Shown in pieces: positions 16,574 to 24,930 of a stretch of 57,294 nucleotides of DNA. The translations under genes and the position numbers were made by a program. Every line of letters begins with the position of its first letter. Position 1 is the first letter of the stretch. The DNA lies in NCBI GenBank assembly GCA_015488685.1, contig WFNH01000024.1, positions 1 to 57,294 of the forward strand, written 5' to 3'. Below the pieces are notes generated by a model, which worked only from the letters and a program-made list of their open reading frames with translations, was not told the origin of the DNA and did no database searches. The DNA is from Marinosulfonomonas sp. (GTDB taxonomy: Bacteria > Pseudomonadota > Alphaproteobacteria > Rhodobacterales > Rhodobacteraceae).

Positions 16574-17151
16574 TCGTCAATCCAGTCTGTGATGGCGGCT
16601 ATAACGGGGCGCGGGCGGTCTGGCGGGGTGCAGGTTTCGCTGCCGATATGGATGAAACCGGCAACGGTTTCGGTATCGGACAGGCCTAGCCCCCGCATCA
16701 GGAATTCGCGGTCATGCGCGGGCCAGCCGGACAACCAGTTCGCGCCCCAACCGGACGCCAATGCGGCGTTCAACAGCGACAGACAGGCGGCGCCGGCGGA
16801 ATAGCATTGCTCGACAGGCGGAATTTTATCCGAAGGCTTGGGCGCGGCGATCACAGCCACGATCAGCGGCGCATTGGCGAAACTGTCGGCCGTTTTGGAA
16901 GTCTTGTCGGGATCAAGGTCCAAATCCGCCCCACGGCTCCGGGCAAGGGCCGCAAGGCGTTGCAGCGCCTGTCCTTGCAAAACGATAAACCGCCACGGCT
17001 CCAGCTTGCCATGATCCGGCACACGGGCGGCGGCGGTTAGCAACGGTGCCAGTGCGTCACGGTCCGGCGCGGGCGTGGTCAGCGTTCTGTAGGGGCGCGA
17101 TCTGCGGGTCAGGAGGAACTCCATTGCGGCAGCATTATTGGCAAGGCTCAT
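16570..17151 (-). CDS. Nitroreductase-family flavoprotein (YdjA-like)
   Basis: A 193-residue FMN-dependent oxidoreductase of the nitroreductase superfamily. The N-terminal LLTRRSRPYRTL supplies the Arg-rich FMN phosphate site, PDHGKLEPWRFIVLQG matches the YdjA-type HGxxxPWRF segment, and the C-terminal GFIHIGSE is the usual glycine-rich FMN contact. It would use NAD(P)H to reduce nitro or other unsaturated compounds; the natural substrate is unknown. The ATG at 17151 is preferred because AGGAG lies at a suitable distance; the longer upstream frame lacks a site. It is translationally coupled to the EI24-like gene. Confidence 0.88.
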   Translation of the reverse strand: MSLANNAAAMEFLLTRRSRPYRTLTTPAPDRDALAPLLTAAARVPDHGKLEPWRFIVLQGQALQRLAALARSRGADLDLDPDKTSKTADSFANAPLIVAVIAAPKPSDKIPPVEQCYSAGAACLSLLNAALASGWGANWLSGWPAHDREFLMRGLGLSDTETVAGFIHIGSETCTPPDRPRPVIAAITDWIDE

Positions 17152-17289
17152 TATTGCGTTTTCTCCTGTTGGCCCGATATATGTCGGTGATTTCGCATCG
17201 TGGTTCAAGGGGCGGGCAAAAACGCCGCCAACCCTTTGGCCTTCTTTTTCGTGAAAATATCCCCGCCGGAGGCATCGCGCCGTCAGGCG

Positions 17290-17319
17290 CCAAAAGAAAA
17301 GAGCGCCCCGCAGGGGCAC
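17290..17319 (-). terminator. Terminator of the deacetylase-like/rluE transcript
   Basis: On the minus strand GTGCCCC and GGGGCGC form a seven-pair stem (one G-T) around a 3-nt loop, followed by the pyrimidine-rich tail TCTTTTCTTTTGG. It lies just after the rluE stop and before the nitroreductase gene, so it separates the two minus-strand operons. Confidence 0.65.
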
Positions 17320-17326
17320 CGCTGGA

Positions 17327-17878
17327 TTACACCTGCCGCCATTTCCCGTTGTCCAGCCCGTCAATCGTCCACGATCCGATCCGATAACGGATCAATCGCA
17401 ACGTCGGGTGCCCCACCGCCGCCGTCATCCGCCGCACCTGCCGGTTTCGCCCCTCGGTGATGGTGATCGACAACCAGCTATCGGGCACGGTTTTGCGAAA
17501 CCGCACGGGCGGATCACGGGGCCACAGGGCTTCGGGTTCCACCATCCGTTCCACCACGGCAGGGCGCGTTTTACCATCTTTCAGCACCACGCCATCGCGC
17601 AAGGATTGCAGCGCCGCGTCATCCGGCACCCCTTCAACCTGCACCCAATAGGTTTTTGCCATCTTGTGCTTCGGATGGCTGATCCTGGCCTGCAAGCGCC
17701 CGTCATCGGTCAGCACCAGCAACCCTTCGCTGTCCTTGTCCAGACGGCCAGCGGCATAGACGCCTTTGACGTCGATAAACTCCGACAGGGTTTTGCGCGA
17801 ACTGCCTGCCGATCCCGCGTCGGTAAACTGCGACAGCACATTGAACGGTTTGTTGAACAGGATCACTTTGGCGCTCAA
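17327..17878 (-). CDS. rluE: 23S rRNA pseudouridine synthase, RluE-type
   Basis: A 183-residue RsuA/RluE-family pseudouridine synthase. The catalytic motif [17 protein letters not shown] places the nucleophile at Asp47. The N-terminal [13 protein letters not shown] is the RluE-type variant of the K-P-x-G-V-L-x-Q-F segment, and no S4 domain precedes it, as in RluE. The C-terminal [21 protein letters not shown] motif is intact. It should isomerise a uridine in helix 89 of 23S rRNA; the exact site is by family assignment. Its start overlaps the stop of the upstream deacetylase-like gene by 4 nt. Confidence 0.88.
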   Translation of the reverse strand: MSAKVILFNKPFNVLSQFTDAGSAGSSRKTLSEFIDVKGVYAAGRLDKDSEGLLVLTDDGRLQARISHPKHKMAKTYWVQVEGVPDDAALQSLRDGVVLKDGKTRPAVVERMVEPEALWPRDPPVRFRKTVPDSWLSITITEGRNRQVRRMTAAVGHPTLRLIRYRIGSWTIDGLDNGKWRQV

Positions 17879-18978
17879 AAGAACAGCCCTTGCAGATCAC
17901 CGATCACCTTGGAAAACACCGCCTGCATATCCGCGTTTGGCTGGCGGATCACATAGGCTTCGGCCAGCGGATCAGGCGCGGTGATATTGCTGCCCGACAT
18001 CTGTTCCAGCACCGCATGGCCACAGAACGGCACATAGGATTCCGAATATCCCCCCTCATGCACCACAACCAGTTTGCCGCCGCACAATTCATCCGCCGCT
18101 GCCATCATCTGCGCGGTCATTTGGCGGAAGGTATCGGCGGTGCACAGCATCCGGCCCAGCGGATCATCAATTGCCGGATCATAGCCGCAGGCAACGATGA
18201 TCACATCGGGATTGAACGCGCGCAGGGCAGGGGTGACCAGTCGCTCCATCGCCTCAAGGTATGTCGCATGGCCCGCACCGGCGGGCAGGGGGATGTTCAT
18301 GTTGAACCCATCCCCAGCACCTTCGCCGCGATCCGTGGCCGCACCGGTATCCAGCGGATAGTTGCGATCCTGATGCACACTGATGGTCAGCACATCAGCA
18401 CGGTCATAGAATATCGCCTCGGTGCCGTTGCCGTGGTGCACGTCCCAATCCACCACCGCGACGCGTTTGCACAAATCGTCGGCCAGCGCGGCCTTGATCG
18501 CGATGGCAACATTGGCCAGCAGGCAGAACCCGTTGGGGAAATCCGGCAGGCAGTGATGGCCGGGCGGACGCGACAGGGCATAGGCGTTCTGCAATTCCCC
18601 CTTCATCACCGCCTGCAAAGCCCCCTTGGCCAGCCCCGCAGACAGCGCGGCGATATCATATCCATCCTGCGCGAACGGCGCGCGCAGGCCGATTTCGCCA
18701 CCGCCGTTTTGTGACATTTCCCTGAATTTATCCAGATAGCTTTGCGGATGCACCCGCGCCAGATCTTCGTCTGTGGCAGCAGGGGCGGATCGGGCGTCAA
18801 GCTCGTGAATAATGCCGGTCACATCCAGCAGGTTTTTCAACCGCCGTTTGCTTTCGGGGGTTTCGGGCAGGCCACCGGCGACCATCGGCTGCACCAGCCC
18901 GCCAGTGGGAAAACGCGCGGCGTAATTCCCGCCCGTGTGCCAGAAACATTTTTCGTCCCAGAAAAAACCTGTGGTCAT
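17875..18978 (-). CDS. Class II histone-deacetylase-like amidohydrolase
   Basis: A 367-residue zinc hydrolase of the arginase/deacetylase fold, like acetylpolyamine amidohydrolases and class II HDACs. The active-site [16 protein letters not shown] contains the tandem His pair, and zinc ligands lie in [11 protein letters not shown] (Asp and His) and in [11 protein letters not shown] (Asp). It removes acetyl or acyl groups from an amine, possibly a polyamine or protein Lys; the substrate is not readable. It shares an ATGA overlap with rluE. A second member of the family is encoded at 22932. Confidence 0.9.
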   Translation of the reverse strand: MTTGFFWDEKCFWHTGGNYAARFPTGGLVQPMVAGGLPETPESKRRLKNLLDVTGIIHELDARSAPAATDEDLARVHPQSYLDKFREMSQNGGGEIGLRAPFAQDGYDIAALSAGLAKGALQAVMKGELQNAYALSRPPGHHCLPDFPNGFCLLANVAIAIKAALADDLCKRVAVVDWDVHHGNGTEAIFYDRADVLTISVHQDRNYPLDTGAATDRGEGAGDGFNMNIPLPAGAGHATYLEAMERLVTPALRAFNPDVIIVACGYDPAIDDPLGRMLCTADTFRQMTAQMMAAADELCGGKLVVVHEGGYSESYVPFCGHAVLEQMSGSNITAPDPLAEAYVIRQPNADMQAVFSKVIGDLQGLFF

Positions 18979-19006
18979 GATGCACCTTTGGAAATCTACA
19001 GATAGG

Positions 19007-19840
19007 TTATTTATAGGATATATCTTCCAGCATTATCCAGCCGCGTTTGCCGTTCCCGTACTCCACCAGAAACATCGAATAGGCTTTATCAACACCGACC
19101 AGTTCCACGGGTGTGTTGGCCTTCAGGCGGGCGACCTCGTGTTTGTCGGTAAGGTCGTATATCGGAGCATCATCGCCCTTGGGCGCAACGCTGGCCATGT
19201 ACGTGGGCGAAGAAGTGAAAATATCATGATCCCCCGCTACAATTGCTTGTGAAATGACCCCACCATCAGGGGCATAGATAACCCGAAGCAGGACAGCATT
19301 ATTCACAACCGTCTGGGAATATTTGCGGAAAGGGATGCCATTTTCACCGATTGCCCAATATGTTTCGATCCAACGCGGACCCGAGCGAACACCAGTATTA
19401 TAGCCACGATCAGCACGGCAGAATTCCGGATCAGAAACATCCTCAACCTGGTGCCATTTACCGTTTTCCGTTGACATCAGCATCCAGTAATAGCTGTTCA
19501 CCATGCCCTGTGCCGTCCCGACAAACAGTTCCTTGATGCCATCATCGTTGATGTCCGTGGTGATGATCCGGGGTGTGGCCCAGCCATTGTCGGGGTTCCA
19601 ATAGCTATCGCGGGTATAGCTGGATATTTTGGTTGCATCGTTAAAGATAGATATGATGATTTCTTCTTCGCCGGCTTTCTGGATATGAGCGATCAAATGG
19701 GGTGAGAGCGGTGCTTCAATACTTTCGCCAAGTGCAATTTCGTAGGTATCCACCACACATTCGGCCATTGCTGGTGATAAGGCGAAAGATAGCGCCGCAG
19801 TTGCCAGTGAAAGGCCCGAACGTTTTAGTGCAGGATACAT
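19007..19840 (-). CDS. Secreted FG-GAP/VCBS-like protein with SH3-like C-terminus
   Basis: A 277-residue protein with a signal peptide (about residues 1-27, ending SPAMA before Glu-Cys). The middle holds a calcium-loop-like FG-GAP/VCBS element, DINDDGIKELFVG, and the C-terminus (TPVELVGVDKAY, GKRGWIMLEDI) looks like a bacterial SH3 domain. It is therefore probably periplasmic or surface-located. GAGGG precedes the ATG at 19840, and the longer frame upstream has no signal. The closest relative in the window is the smaller secreted protein at 35669, which also has a D-x-D-x-D-G loop. Function unknown. It lies 43 bp downstream of dxs on the same strand. Confidence 0.75.
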   Translation of the reverse strand: MYPALKRSGLSLATAALSFALSPAMAECVVDTYEIALGESIEAPLSPHLIAHIQKAGEEEIIISIFNDATKISSYTRDSYWNPDNGWATPRIITTDINDDGIKELFVGTAQGMVNSYYWMLMSTENGKWHQVEDVSDPEFCRADRGYNTGVRSGPRWIETYWAIGENGIPFRKYSQTVVNNAVLLRVIYAPDGGVISQAIVAGDHDIFTSSPTYMASVAPKGDDAPIYDLTDKHEVARLKANTPVELVGVDKAYSMFLVEYGNGKRGWIMLEDISYK

Positions 19841-19883
19841 AGGTCGGCCCTCGTGTTTGCGTGTCTGTATCTGTCCGTGTGCC

Positions 19884-21812
19884 TCATGCACGGCGGCTGG
19901 ACAGAGCAGCGATACCCAGAACATCCAGCACCTTGGCCTCTATATCCGGCGCGTTCATTGCGGCGGCAGCATACATCGAGGCGGGGCTGGCGTGGTCGAT
20001 GAAGGTATCGGGGAACACCATGCTGCGGAATTTCAAACCTGTGTCAAACACGCCTTCATCGGCAAGCAATTGCGCCACATGGCTGCCAAATCCGCCAACG
20101 GCACCTTCTTCAATGGTGATCAGCGCCTCGTGATCAGCGGCCAGTTGCAGGATCATATCGCGGTCCAGCGGTTTGGCAAAACGGGCGTCGGCAATGGTCG
20201 GGGTGATCCCCTTGGCGGCCAGCGATTCAGCGGCCTTTTGCACTTCGGACAGGCGCGTGCCAAAGGACAGGACGGCGACCCGCGCCCCTTGCGCGATGAT
20301 CCGTCCCTTGCCGATTTCCAGTGGCACACCGCGTTCAGGCAGTTCTACGCCAACCCCTTCGCCACGCGGAAAGCGGAATGCGCTGGGGCCATCGTCAATT
20401 GCGGCGGCGGTGGCAACCATATGCACCAGTTCGGCCTCGTCCGCGGCGGCCATCACCACAAAACCGGGCAGGTTGGACAGATAGGCGATGTCAAAAGCCC
20501 CTGCATGGGTCGGGCCATCGGCCCCGACCAGCCCGGCGCGGTCAATGGCAAAGCGCACGGGCAGGCGTTGCACCGCCACGTCATGCACCACCTGATCATA
20601 GCCCCGTTGCAGGAACGTCGAATACATCGTGCAAAACGGCTTCATCCCGCCAGCCGCAAGGGCCGCCGAAAAGGTCACCCCGTGTTGTTCGGCAATCCCC
20701 ACATCAAAGCAACGGCTGGGATAGCGTTCGGCAAACAGGTTCAGCCCCGTGCCATCAGGCATGGCTGCGGTCACGGCGCAAATCTTGTCGTCCTCGGCGG
20801 CCTGCTGCAACAAAGCATCGGCAAACACGCGTGTATAGCTGGGGGCGTTGCTGGGGGCCTTTTTCTGCTCGCCGGTGACCACGTTGAACTGGGCGGTTGC
20901 GTGGCCCTTGTCACGCGCGGCTTCGGCGGGGGCGTATCCCTTGCCCTTTTTGGTCAGCACATGGATCAGCATCGGTCCCGTGGCGCGGTCCTTGACGGTG
21001 CGCAGCAGTGGCAGCAACTGGTCCATATCATGCCCGTCAATCGGACCGACATAGGAAAAGCCCAGCTCCTCGAACAAGGTGCCGCCGACGGTCATGGATT
21101 TCAGCATTTCCTTGGCGCGCTTGGCCCCTTCCTTGAAGGGCGGGGGCAACAGGCTGACGGCGCCTTTGGCGGCGGATTTCAGTTCTTGGAATGGCTCGCC
21201 CGCGTAAAGGCGCGAAAGATAGGCCGACATCGCGCCAACCGGCGGGGCAATCGACATTTCGTTGTCGTTCAGGATGACGAACATGCGTTTCTTCAGATGA
21301 CCCGCGTTGTTCATCGCCTCATAGGCCATGCCTGCTGACATGGAACCATCGCCGATCACCGCAATCGCATCGCCAATACCATGTTCCGGTGCACCGCCCA
21401 GATCCCGCGCCACGGCAAAGCCAAGGGCAGCGGAAATCGAGGTCGAGCTGTGGCCCGCGCCAAACGGATCATAGGGGGATTCGCTGCGTTTGGTGAAACC
21501 GGACAGCCCGCTTTCCTGTCGCAGGGTGCGGATTCGGTCACGCCGACCAGTCAGCACCTTGTGCGGGTAACACTGGTGGCCCACGTCCCAGATCAGCCTA
21601 TCACGCGGGGTGTCGAACACCGCGTGCAGTGCCACGGTCAGTTCCACCACCCCCAGCCCAGCGCCCAGATGGCCGCCAGTGACGGACACCGCCGAAATCA
21701 CTTCGCTGCGCAATTCGTCGGCCAGTTGCGACAACTCGCGGTCAGACATGGTTTTCAGGTCTGCCGGAACCGTAACACGGTCAAGGATCGGGGTTTTGGG
21801 GCGCTCGCTCAT
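19884..21812 (-). CDS. dxs: 1-deoxy-D-xylulose-5-phosphate synthase
   Basis: A 642-residue thiamine-diphosphate enzyme that condenses pyruvate and glyceraldehyde-3-phosphate, the first step of the MEP isoprenoid pathway. The ThDP/Mg site [18 protein letters not shown] lies near residue 153 and the transketolase-like second domain contains [16 protein letters not shown] near residue 420. The start at 21812 (MSERPKTPI) gives the normal length; the open frame upstream overlaps ispA out of frame and is spurious. It is the last gene of the deacetylase-like/xseB/ispA/dxs operon, 10 bp after ispA, linking precursor synthesis to chain elongation. Confidence 0.96.
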   Translation of the reverse strand: MSERPKTPILDRVTVPADLKTMSDRELSQLADELRSEVISAVSVTGGHLGAGLGVVELTVALHAVFDTPRDRLIWDVGHQCYPHKVLTGRRDRIRTLRQESGLSGFTKRSESPYDPFGAGHSSTSISAALGFAVARDLGGAPEHGIGDAIAVIGDGSMSAGMAYEAMNNAGHLKKRMFVILNDNEMSIAPPVGAMSAYLSRLYAGEPFQELKSAAKGAVSLLPPPFKEGAKRAKEMLKSMTVGGTLFEELGFSYVGPIDGHDMDQLLPLLRTVKDRATGPMLIHVLTKKGKGYAPAEAARDKGHATAQFNVVTGEQKKAPSNAPSYTRVFADALLQQAAEDDKICAVTAAMPDGTGLNLFAERYPSRCFDVGIAEQHGVTFSAALAAGGMKPFCTMYSTFLQRGYDQVVHDVAVQRLPVRFAIDRAGLVGADGPTHAGAFDIAYLSNLPGFVVMAAADEAELVHMVATAAAIDDGPSAFRFPRGEGVGVELPERGVPLEIGKGRIIAQGARVAVLSFGTRLSEVQKAAESLAAKGITPTIADARFAKPLDRDMILQLAADHEALITIEEGAVGGFGSHVAQLLADEGVFDTGLKFRSMVFPDTFIDHASPASMYAAAAMNAPDIEAKVLDVLGIAALSSRRA

Positions 21813-21822
21813 CGGATATAAC

Positions 21823-22692
21823 TCACTTATCCCGCGCAATGACGAACCGCGCGGCCTGACGCAGAGTATCTGCCTTTGCGCCAAAAGGTTCAAGAGCCGC
21901 TTGCGCCTGATCGACCAGTTCCGCCGCGCGCGCCTTGGCCCTGCCCAGCCCCAACAGGGAAACAAAGGTGGCCTTGCCCGCATCCGCGTCCTTGCCCAGC
22001 CGTTTGCCGGCCTTGGCCGCGTCCCCTTCGACATCCAGAATGTCGTCGGCAATCTGAAAGGCCAGACCCAGCGCGGTTGCATAGTCGCACATCGGGGTGA
22101 CATCGGCATTTGCCATCACCGCACCCGCCTCGGCGGACCAGCGGATCAAGGCACCGGTTTTGCCATCTTGCAGATGGGTGATTGCCTTTAGTGTTAGCGG
22201 TTCGGGCGCAGTTTCGGCGGCAATGTCCAGCGCCTGCCCCAGCACCATCCCCTGCGCGCCCGAGGCCTGGGCCAAGGACGCCACCAGCTTCAGTCGCACT
22301 GCCGGATCGTCCGAGACCTCGGCGCGGGTCAGGGTTTCAAACGCCAGCGTTTGCAGCGCGTCCCCTGCCAGAACCGCCGTGGCCTGATCCCATTTTACAT
22401 GCACCGTGGGCTGGCCACGCCGCAGGTCGTCGTCATCCATGCAGGGCAGATCGTCATGCACCAGCGAATAAGCGTGCAGCATTTCCACCGCCGCCGCCGG
22501 ATACAACGCGCGGGCCACGTCCACCCCATGCAACCGCGCCGTTTCCAGCACCAGAAACCCCCGCACCCGTTTGCCACCGGATGTGGCATAACGCATGGCC
22601 TGCACCACAGGCAGATTGCCCAGTGGTTCCATAAGCTGTTGCAGGCAGGTGCCGATCTTCCCTGCCGCGTCGTTTAATGATTTGGCAAACAT
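21823..22692 (-). CDS. ispA: Farnesyl/geranyl diphosphate synthase
   Basis: A 289-residue short-chain polyprenyl synthetase. The first Asp-rich motif ([16 protein letters not shown], residues 79-93) and the second ([13 protein letters not shown]) are complete. The residues before the first motif ([11 protein letters not shown]) fit the bacterial IspA type with the two-residue insertion CM in DDLPCMDD. It condenses IPP with DMAPP/GPP to give GPP and FPP for quinone, bactoprenol and possibly carotenoid synthesis. It starts 1 bp from the xseB stop and precedes dxs, so all are one operon. Confidence 0.95.
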   Translation of the reverse strand: MFAKSLNDAAGKIGTCLQQLMEPLGNLPVVQAMRYATSGGKRVRGFLVLETARLHGVDVARALYPAAAVEMLHAYSLVHDDLPCMDDDDLRRGQPTVHVKWDQATAVLAGDALQTLAFETLTRAEVSDDPAVRLKLVASLAQASGAQGMVLGQALDIAAETAPEPLTLKAITHLQDGKTGALIRWSAEAGAVMANADVTPMCDYATALGLAFQIADDILDVEGDAAKAGKRLGKDADAGKATFVSLLGLGRAKARAAELVDQAQAALEPFGAKADTLRQAARFVIARDK

Positions 22693-22935
22693 TTACAGCC
22701 CTTCGACCGGCTTTGTCCCCGTTGGCTGCCCGTCTTCGCCCAGCGTGATCGCGGCAACCTTTTCTTCGGCTTCCTTTAGCTTGGCTTCGCAGCGCTTCTT
22801 AAGCTCTGCCCCGCGTTCATACAGCGTGATCGATTCCTCAAGCGGCACGTCCCCGCGCTCAAGCTGGCCCACGACGGCCTCAAGTGCCGCCATCGCCTCT
22901 TCAAAGCTCATCTTGTCTACCGGTTTGTCGCTCAT
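22693..22935 (-). CDS. xseB: Exodeoxyribonuclease VII small subunit
   Basis: An 80-residue protein with the full XseB signature: SFEEAMAALEAVVGQLERGDVPLEESITLYERG, here abbreviated as the regions SFEEAMAALE and GDVPLEESITLYERG. It forms an elongated helical subunit of exonuclease VII with XseA, which is not in the window. Its ATG overlaps the stop of the upstream deacetylase-like gene and ispA follows directly, the standard xseB-ispA-dxs arrangement. Confidence 0.95.
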   Translation of the reverse strand: MSDKPVDKMSFEEAMAALEAVVGQLERGDVPLEESITLYERGAELKKRCEAKLKEAEEKVAAITLGEDGQPTGTKPVEGL

Positions 22936-23867
22936 CCGCCGCGCTCCATCAAAACCTTAACATGTGCGGCGACCGAGGCCGCCAATGCGTCCAGATCATA
23001 TCCGCCTTCCAATGTCGAGACAATGCGCCCCTCGCACACTTTGTCGGCCACATCGCAAATGCGGTTGGTCAGCCAGATGAAATCCTCGACCTCCCACATC
23101 AAACCGGCCAGCGGGTCGGCGCGGTGGGCGTCGAAACCGGCGGATACAAGGATAAGATCGGGATTGAACGCTTCGATCCTCGGAAAGATTTCACCGTCAT
23201 AGGCGGCTTGCAGGGTGGCTGTCGTGCAGCCCTCGGGCAGGGGGTAGTTCAACACGGTATTAAAGGCGCCGGTTTCGGAGGCTGCGCCGGAACCGGGATA
23301 AAGCGGCATCTGGTGGCTGGAACAAAACAGGGCGCGGGATTCGTCCCATAACAGCGCCTGGGTACCGTTGCCGTGATGCACGTCGAAATCCACAATCGCG
23401 ACCCGTCTGGCGCCGCAATTTTCCAGCGCGTGTTTGGCGGCGATGGCAACATTGCCAAACAGGCAAAACCCCATCGGTTTTTCCTGTTCCGCGTGGTGCC
23501 CCGGCGGGCGGATACCGCAAAAGGCGTTGTCTGCTTCGCCGCTCATCACCATATTCACGGCGCGGATGTTTGCCCCCACCGCCCGCAATGCAGCCGTCAG
23601 GGAACCGGAGGACATATGCGTGTCAGGATCCAACGATACGGTACCTTTGGATGGCGGGGCATCGCGCACCCGTTTGATATGTGCTGCCGGATGGGCCAGC
23701 AGGATATGGCTGTCATTCCCAAGCGGGGCGTCCTCGCGCAACAGGTCCGCGAATTCCGGCGCGCTCAAGGCCCGTTGCACACGTTCCAGCCGCGCCACCT
23801 GTTCGGGATGGCCGGGCGGGGTAATATGTGACAGGCAATCGGCGTGGGTCAATAAAACTGTGGTCAT
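22932..23867 (-). CDS. Histone-deacetylase-family hydrolase heading the xseB-ispA-dxs operon
   Basis: A 311-residue arginase/deacetylase-fold enzyme. The active site carries RPPGHHAEQEKPMGFCLFGN with the His pair, [12 protein letters not shown] with zinc-binding Asp and His, and SAGFDAHRADPLAG with the third zinc ligand Asp. The C-terminal GGYDLDALAASV is also conserved. It would deacylate an amine, perhaps acetoin-type, polyamine or protein lysine; unknown. It is the first gene of the isoprenoid operon (ATGA overlap with xseB), a conserved Rhodobacterales order, though a metabolic link is not obvious. Confidence 0.92.
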   Translation of the reverse strand: MTTVLLTHADCLSHITPPGHPEQVARLERVQRALSAPEFADLLREDAPLGNDSHILLAHPAAHIKRVRDAPPSKGTVSLDPDTHMSSGSLTAALRAVGANIRAVNMVMSGEADNAFCGIRPPGHHAEQEKPMGFCLFGNVAIAAKHALENCGARRVAIVDFDVHHGNGTQALLWDESRALFCSSHQMPLYPGSGAASETGAFNTVLNYPLPEGCTTATLQAAYDGEIFPRIEAFNPDLILVSAGFDAHRADPLAGLMWEVEDFIWLTNRICDVADKVCEGRIVSTLEGGYDLDALAASVAAHVKVLMERGG

Positions 23868-23929
23868 GGGGGGACGCTACGACAATACCGAGGTTCAAAC
23901 AAGTTCTTGAAGGTCAGAGGTGTCGCCCA

Positions 23930-23976
23930 CGTTTTCTTTGAAAGAAAACGACCCGAAATCTTTCAAAGATTTCGGG
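23930..23976 (-). terminator. Two adjacent hairpins at the 3' end of the NarR-like gene
   Basis: Two near-perfect palindromes lie next to each other: CGTTTTCTTT-G-AAAGAAAACG (23930-23950) and CCCGAAATCTTT-C-AAAGATTTCGGG (23952-23976). They start two nucleotides after the stop codon of the gene at 23979. On the minus strand the second arm system is followed by TCGTTTTCTTT, so it can act as a terminator. The unusual pairing is discussed in the findings. Confidence 0.6.
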
Positions 23977-23978
23977 GT

Positions 23979-24677
23979 CTAGCTTCTGGGATCATCAATC
24001 AGGGGGGTAGGTTTGGCCAATCCTTTTAGATCATCCAGTTTGGTAACTTCGATGTTTTGACCTTCGATCAACACACCGTAGGGGCGCAATGCCTTGATCG
24101 CGCGGGACAGGTTTTCCGGCGTCATCCCCAGTACCGATGCAAGACGGCGCTTTTCTATAGGTAACTCAAAACTGTTCCCGCCACCCATTTTTTTCTGTAG
24201 CTTCAGTAAGTAATTTGCCAGCCGTTCAATCGAAGTGCGCAGCTTTAGCCCCTTCACCCCTTTGATCACTCCGCGATAGCAATAAGCAAGTTCCTGCACG
24301 ATGGCACGGGCAAAGTCATGATCCTGAAAGAACACCTGACGCACATCCTCGGCCGGAATCATGATAATCCGTGACCGTTCCAGCGTTCGGGCCGACATCA
24401 GATTGGGGGCGTCACGGATGGCGGCGGCCAATATAAATGTCGCCCCTTCGCGCAATATGGTCATCGCGGTTTCGCGTTCGTTCCAGTTGGCAAACAGTTC
24501 GACCGAGCCATCAATAACAATGTGCAAAAAGTCGCAAGGATCACCTTCGACGATCAGTTCCATATTGGGTGGAAAATTCTGAACATAGGCTCCACGCACC
24601 AGTTCCGCAAAGCTGTCGTCCGACATTTCGCGGAAGAGTTCTAATGATCGAATCGCAGGTATATCACTGTCACGCAT
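23979..24677 (-). CDS. narR: Crp/Fnr-family regulator, NarR/Dnr-like
   Basis: A 232-residue Crp/Fnr protein: cyclic-nucleotide-type beta roll (about 1-130), long dimer helix and C-terminal winged HTH (RLASVLGMTPENLSRAIKAL, containing the E-x-x-S-R recognition pattern of FNR-type binding to TTGAT). It lacks the N-terminal cysteine cluster of FNR, so it does not hold a [4Fe-4S] centre in the usual way. It is divergent from narK-narGHJI, as is NarR in Paracoccus, where the regulator responds to nitrite or nitrate. The longer frame to 24713 starts with TTG inside the FNR-type box, so I use the ATG at 24677, with ACGAG upstream. The symbol is by context and family. Confidence 0.72.
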   Translation of the reverse strand: MRDSDIPAIRSLELFREMSDDSFAELVRGAYVQNFPPNMELIVEGDPCDFLHIVIDGSVELFANWNERETAMTILREGATFILAAAIRDAPNLMSARTLERSRIIMIPAEDVRQVFFQDHDFARAIVQELAYCYRGVIKGVKGLKLRTSIERLANYLLKLQKKMGGGNSFELPIEKRRLASVLGMTPENLSRAIKALRPYGVLIEGQNIEVTKLDDLKGLAKPTPLIDDPRS

Positions 24678-24699
24678 GGAAAGACTCGTTTGCTTTCGG

Positions 24700-24713
24700 T
24701 TGACATATATCAA
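24700..24713. promoter_or_regulatory. FNR/NarR-type box near the NarR-like gene
   Basis: TTGAC-ATAT-ATCAA is a near-perfect FNR-type dyad (consensus TTGAT-N4-ATCAA). It lies 22 bp upstream of the NarR-like ATG, where it would overlap the promoter core. This placement suggests autorepression rather than activation of that gene; it is too far (-178) from the narK start to be a simple activator there. Confidence 0.65.
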
Positions 24714-24836
24714 TCGAAAGCACGTAGTATGTCAATGCGACAGGTTACGCATGTATTCAATGGAAACAATATTTAACTTATGGCCACATGACATTTGTTG
24801 CTAACCTATTTATTTCAAACATATTTTTGAGGGAAA

Positions 24837-24876
24837 TTGATATGGATCAAGTTGTTGATATAGCTATTGCTATCCT
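24837..24876 (+). promoter_or_regulatory. Consensus FNR box and -10 of the narK-narGHJI promoter
   Basis: TTGAT-ATGG-ATCAA (24837-24850) matches the FNR/NarR consensus at all ten fixed bases. TATCCT (24871-24876), preceded by TGC (extended -10), is a suitable -10. With transcription starting near 24885, the box is centred at about -41.5, the class II activation position. No good -35 is present, as expected for an activator-dependent promoter. FNR-type or NarR control of the whole nar operon is inferred. Confidence 0.75.
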
Positions 24877-24930
24877 TTAGCCCCAACGCACAAAGCGCAT
24901 TACTGCGCATAATAACGTGGAGGGCACGTG

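Noticed and set aside
19857-21338. 493-codon open frame on the plus strand opposite dxs
   Set aside because: Antisense shadow of dxs; composition is His/Gly/Gln-rich as expected for a mirrored frame, with no family resemblance.
24677-24713. Longer start (TTG at 24713) for the NarR-like regulator
   Set aside because: The TTG is part of the FNR-type box TTGAC-N4-ATCAA on the other strand, and no ribosome-binding site precedes it; the ATG at 24677 is better placed.
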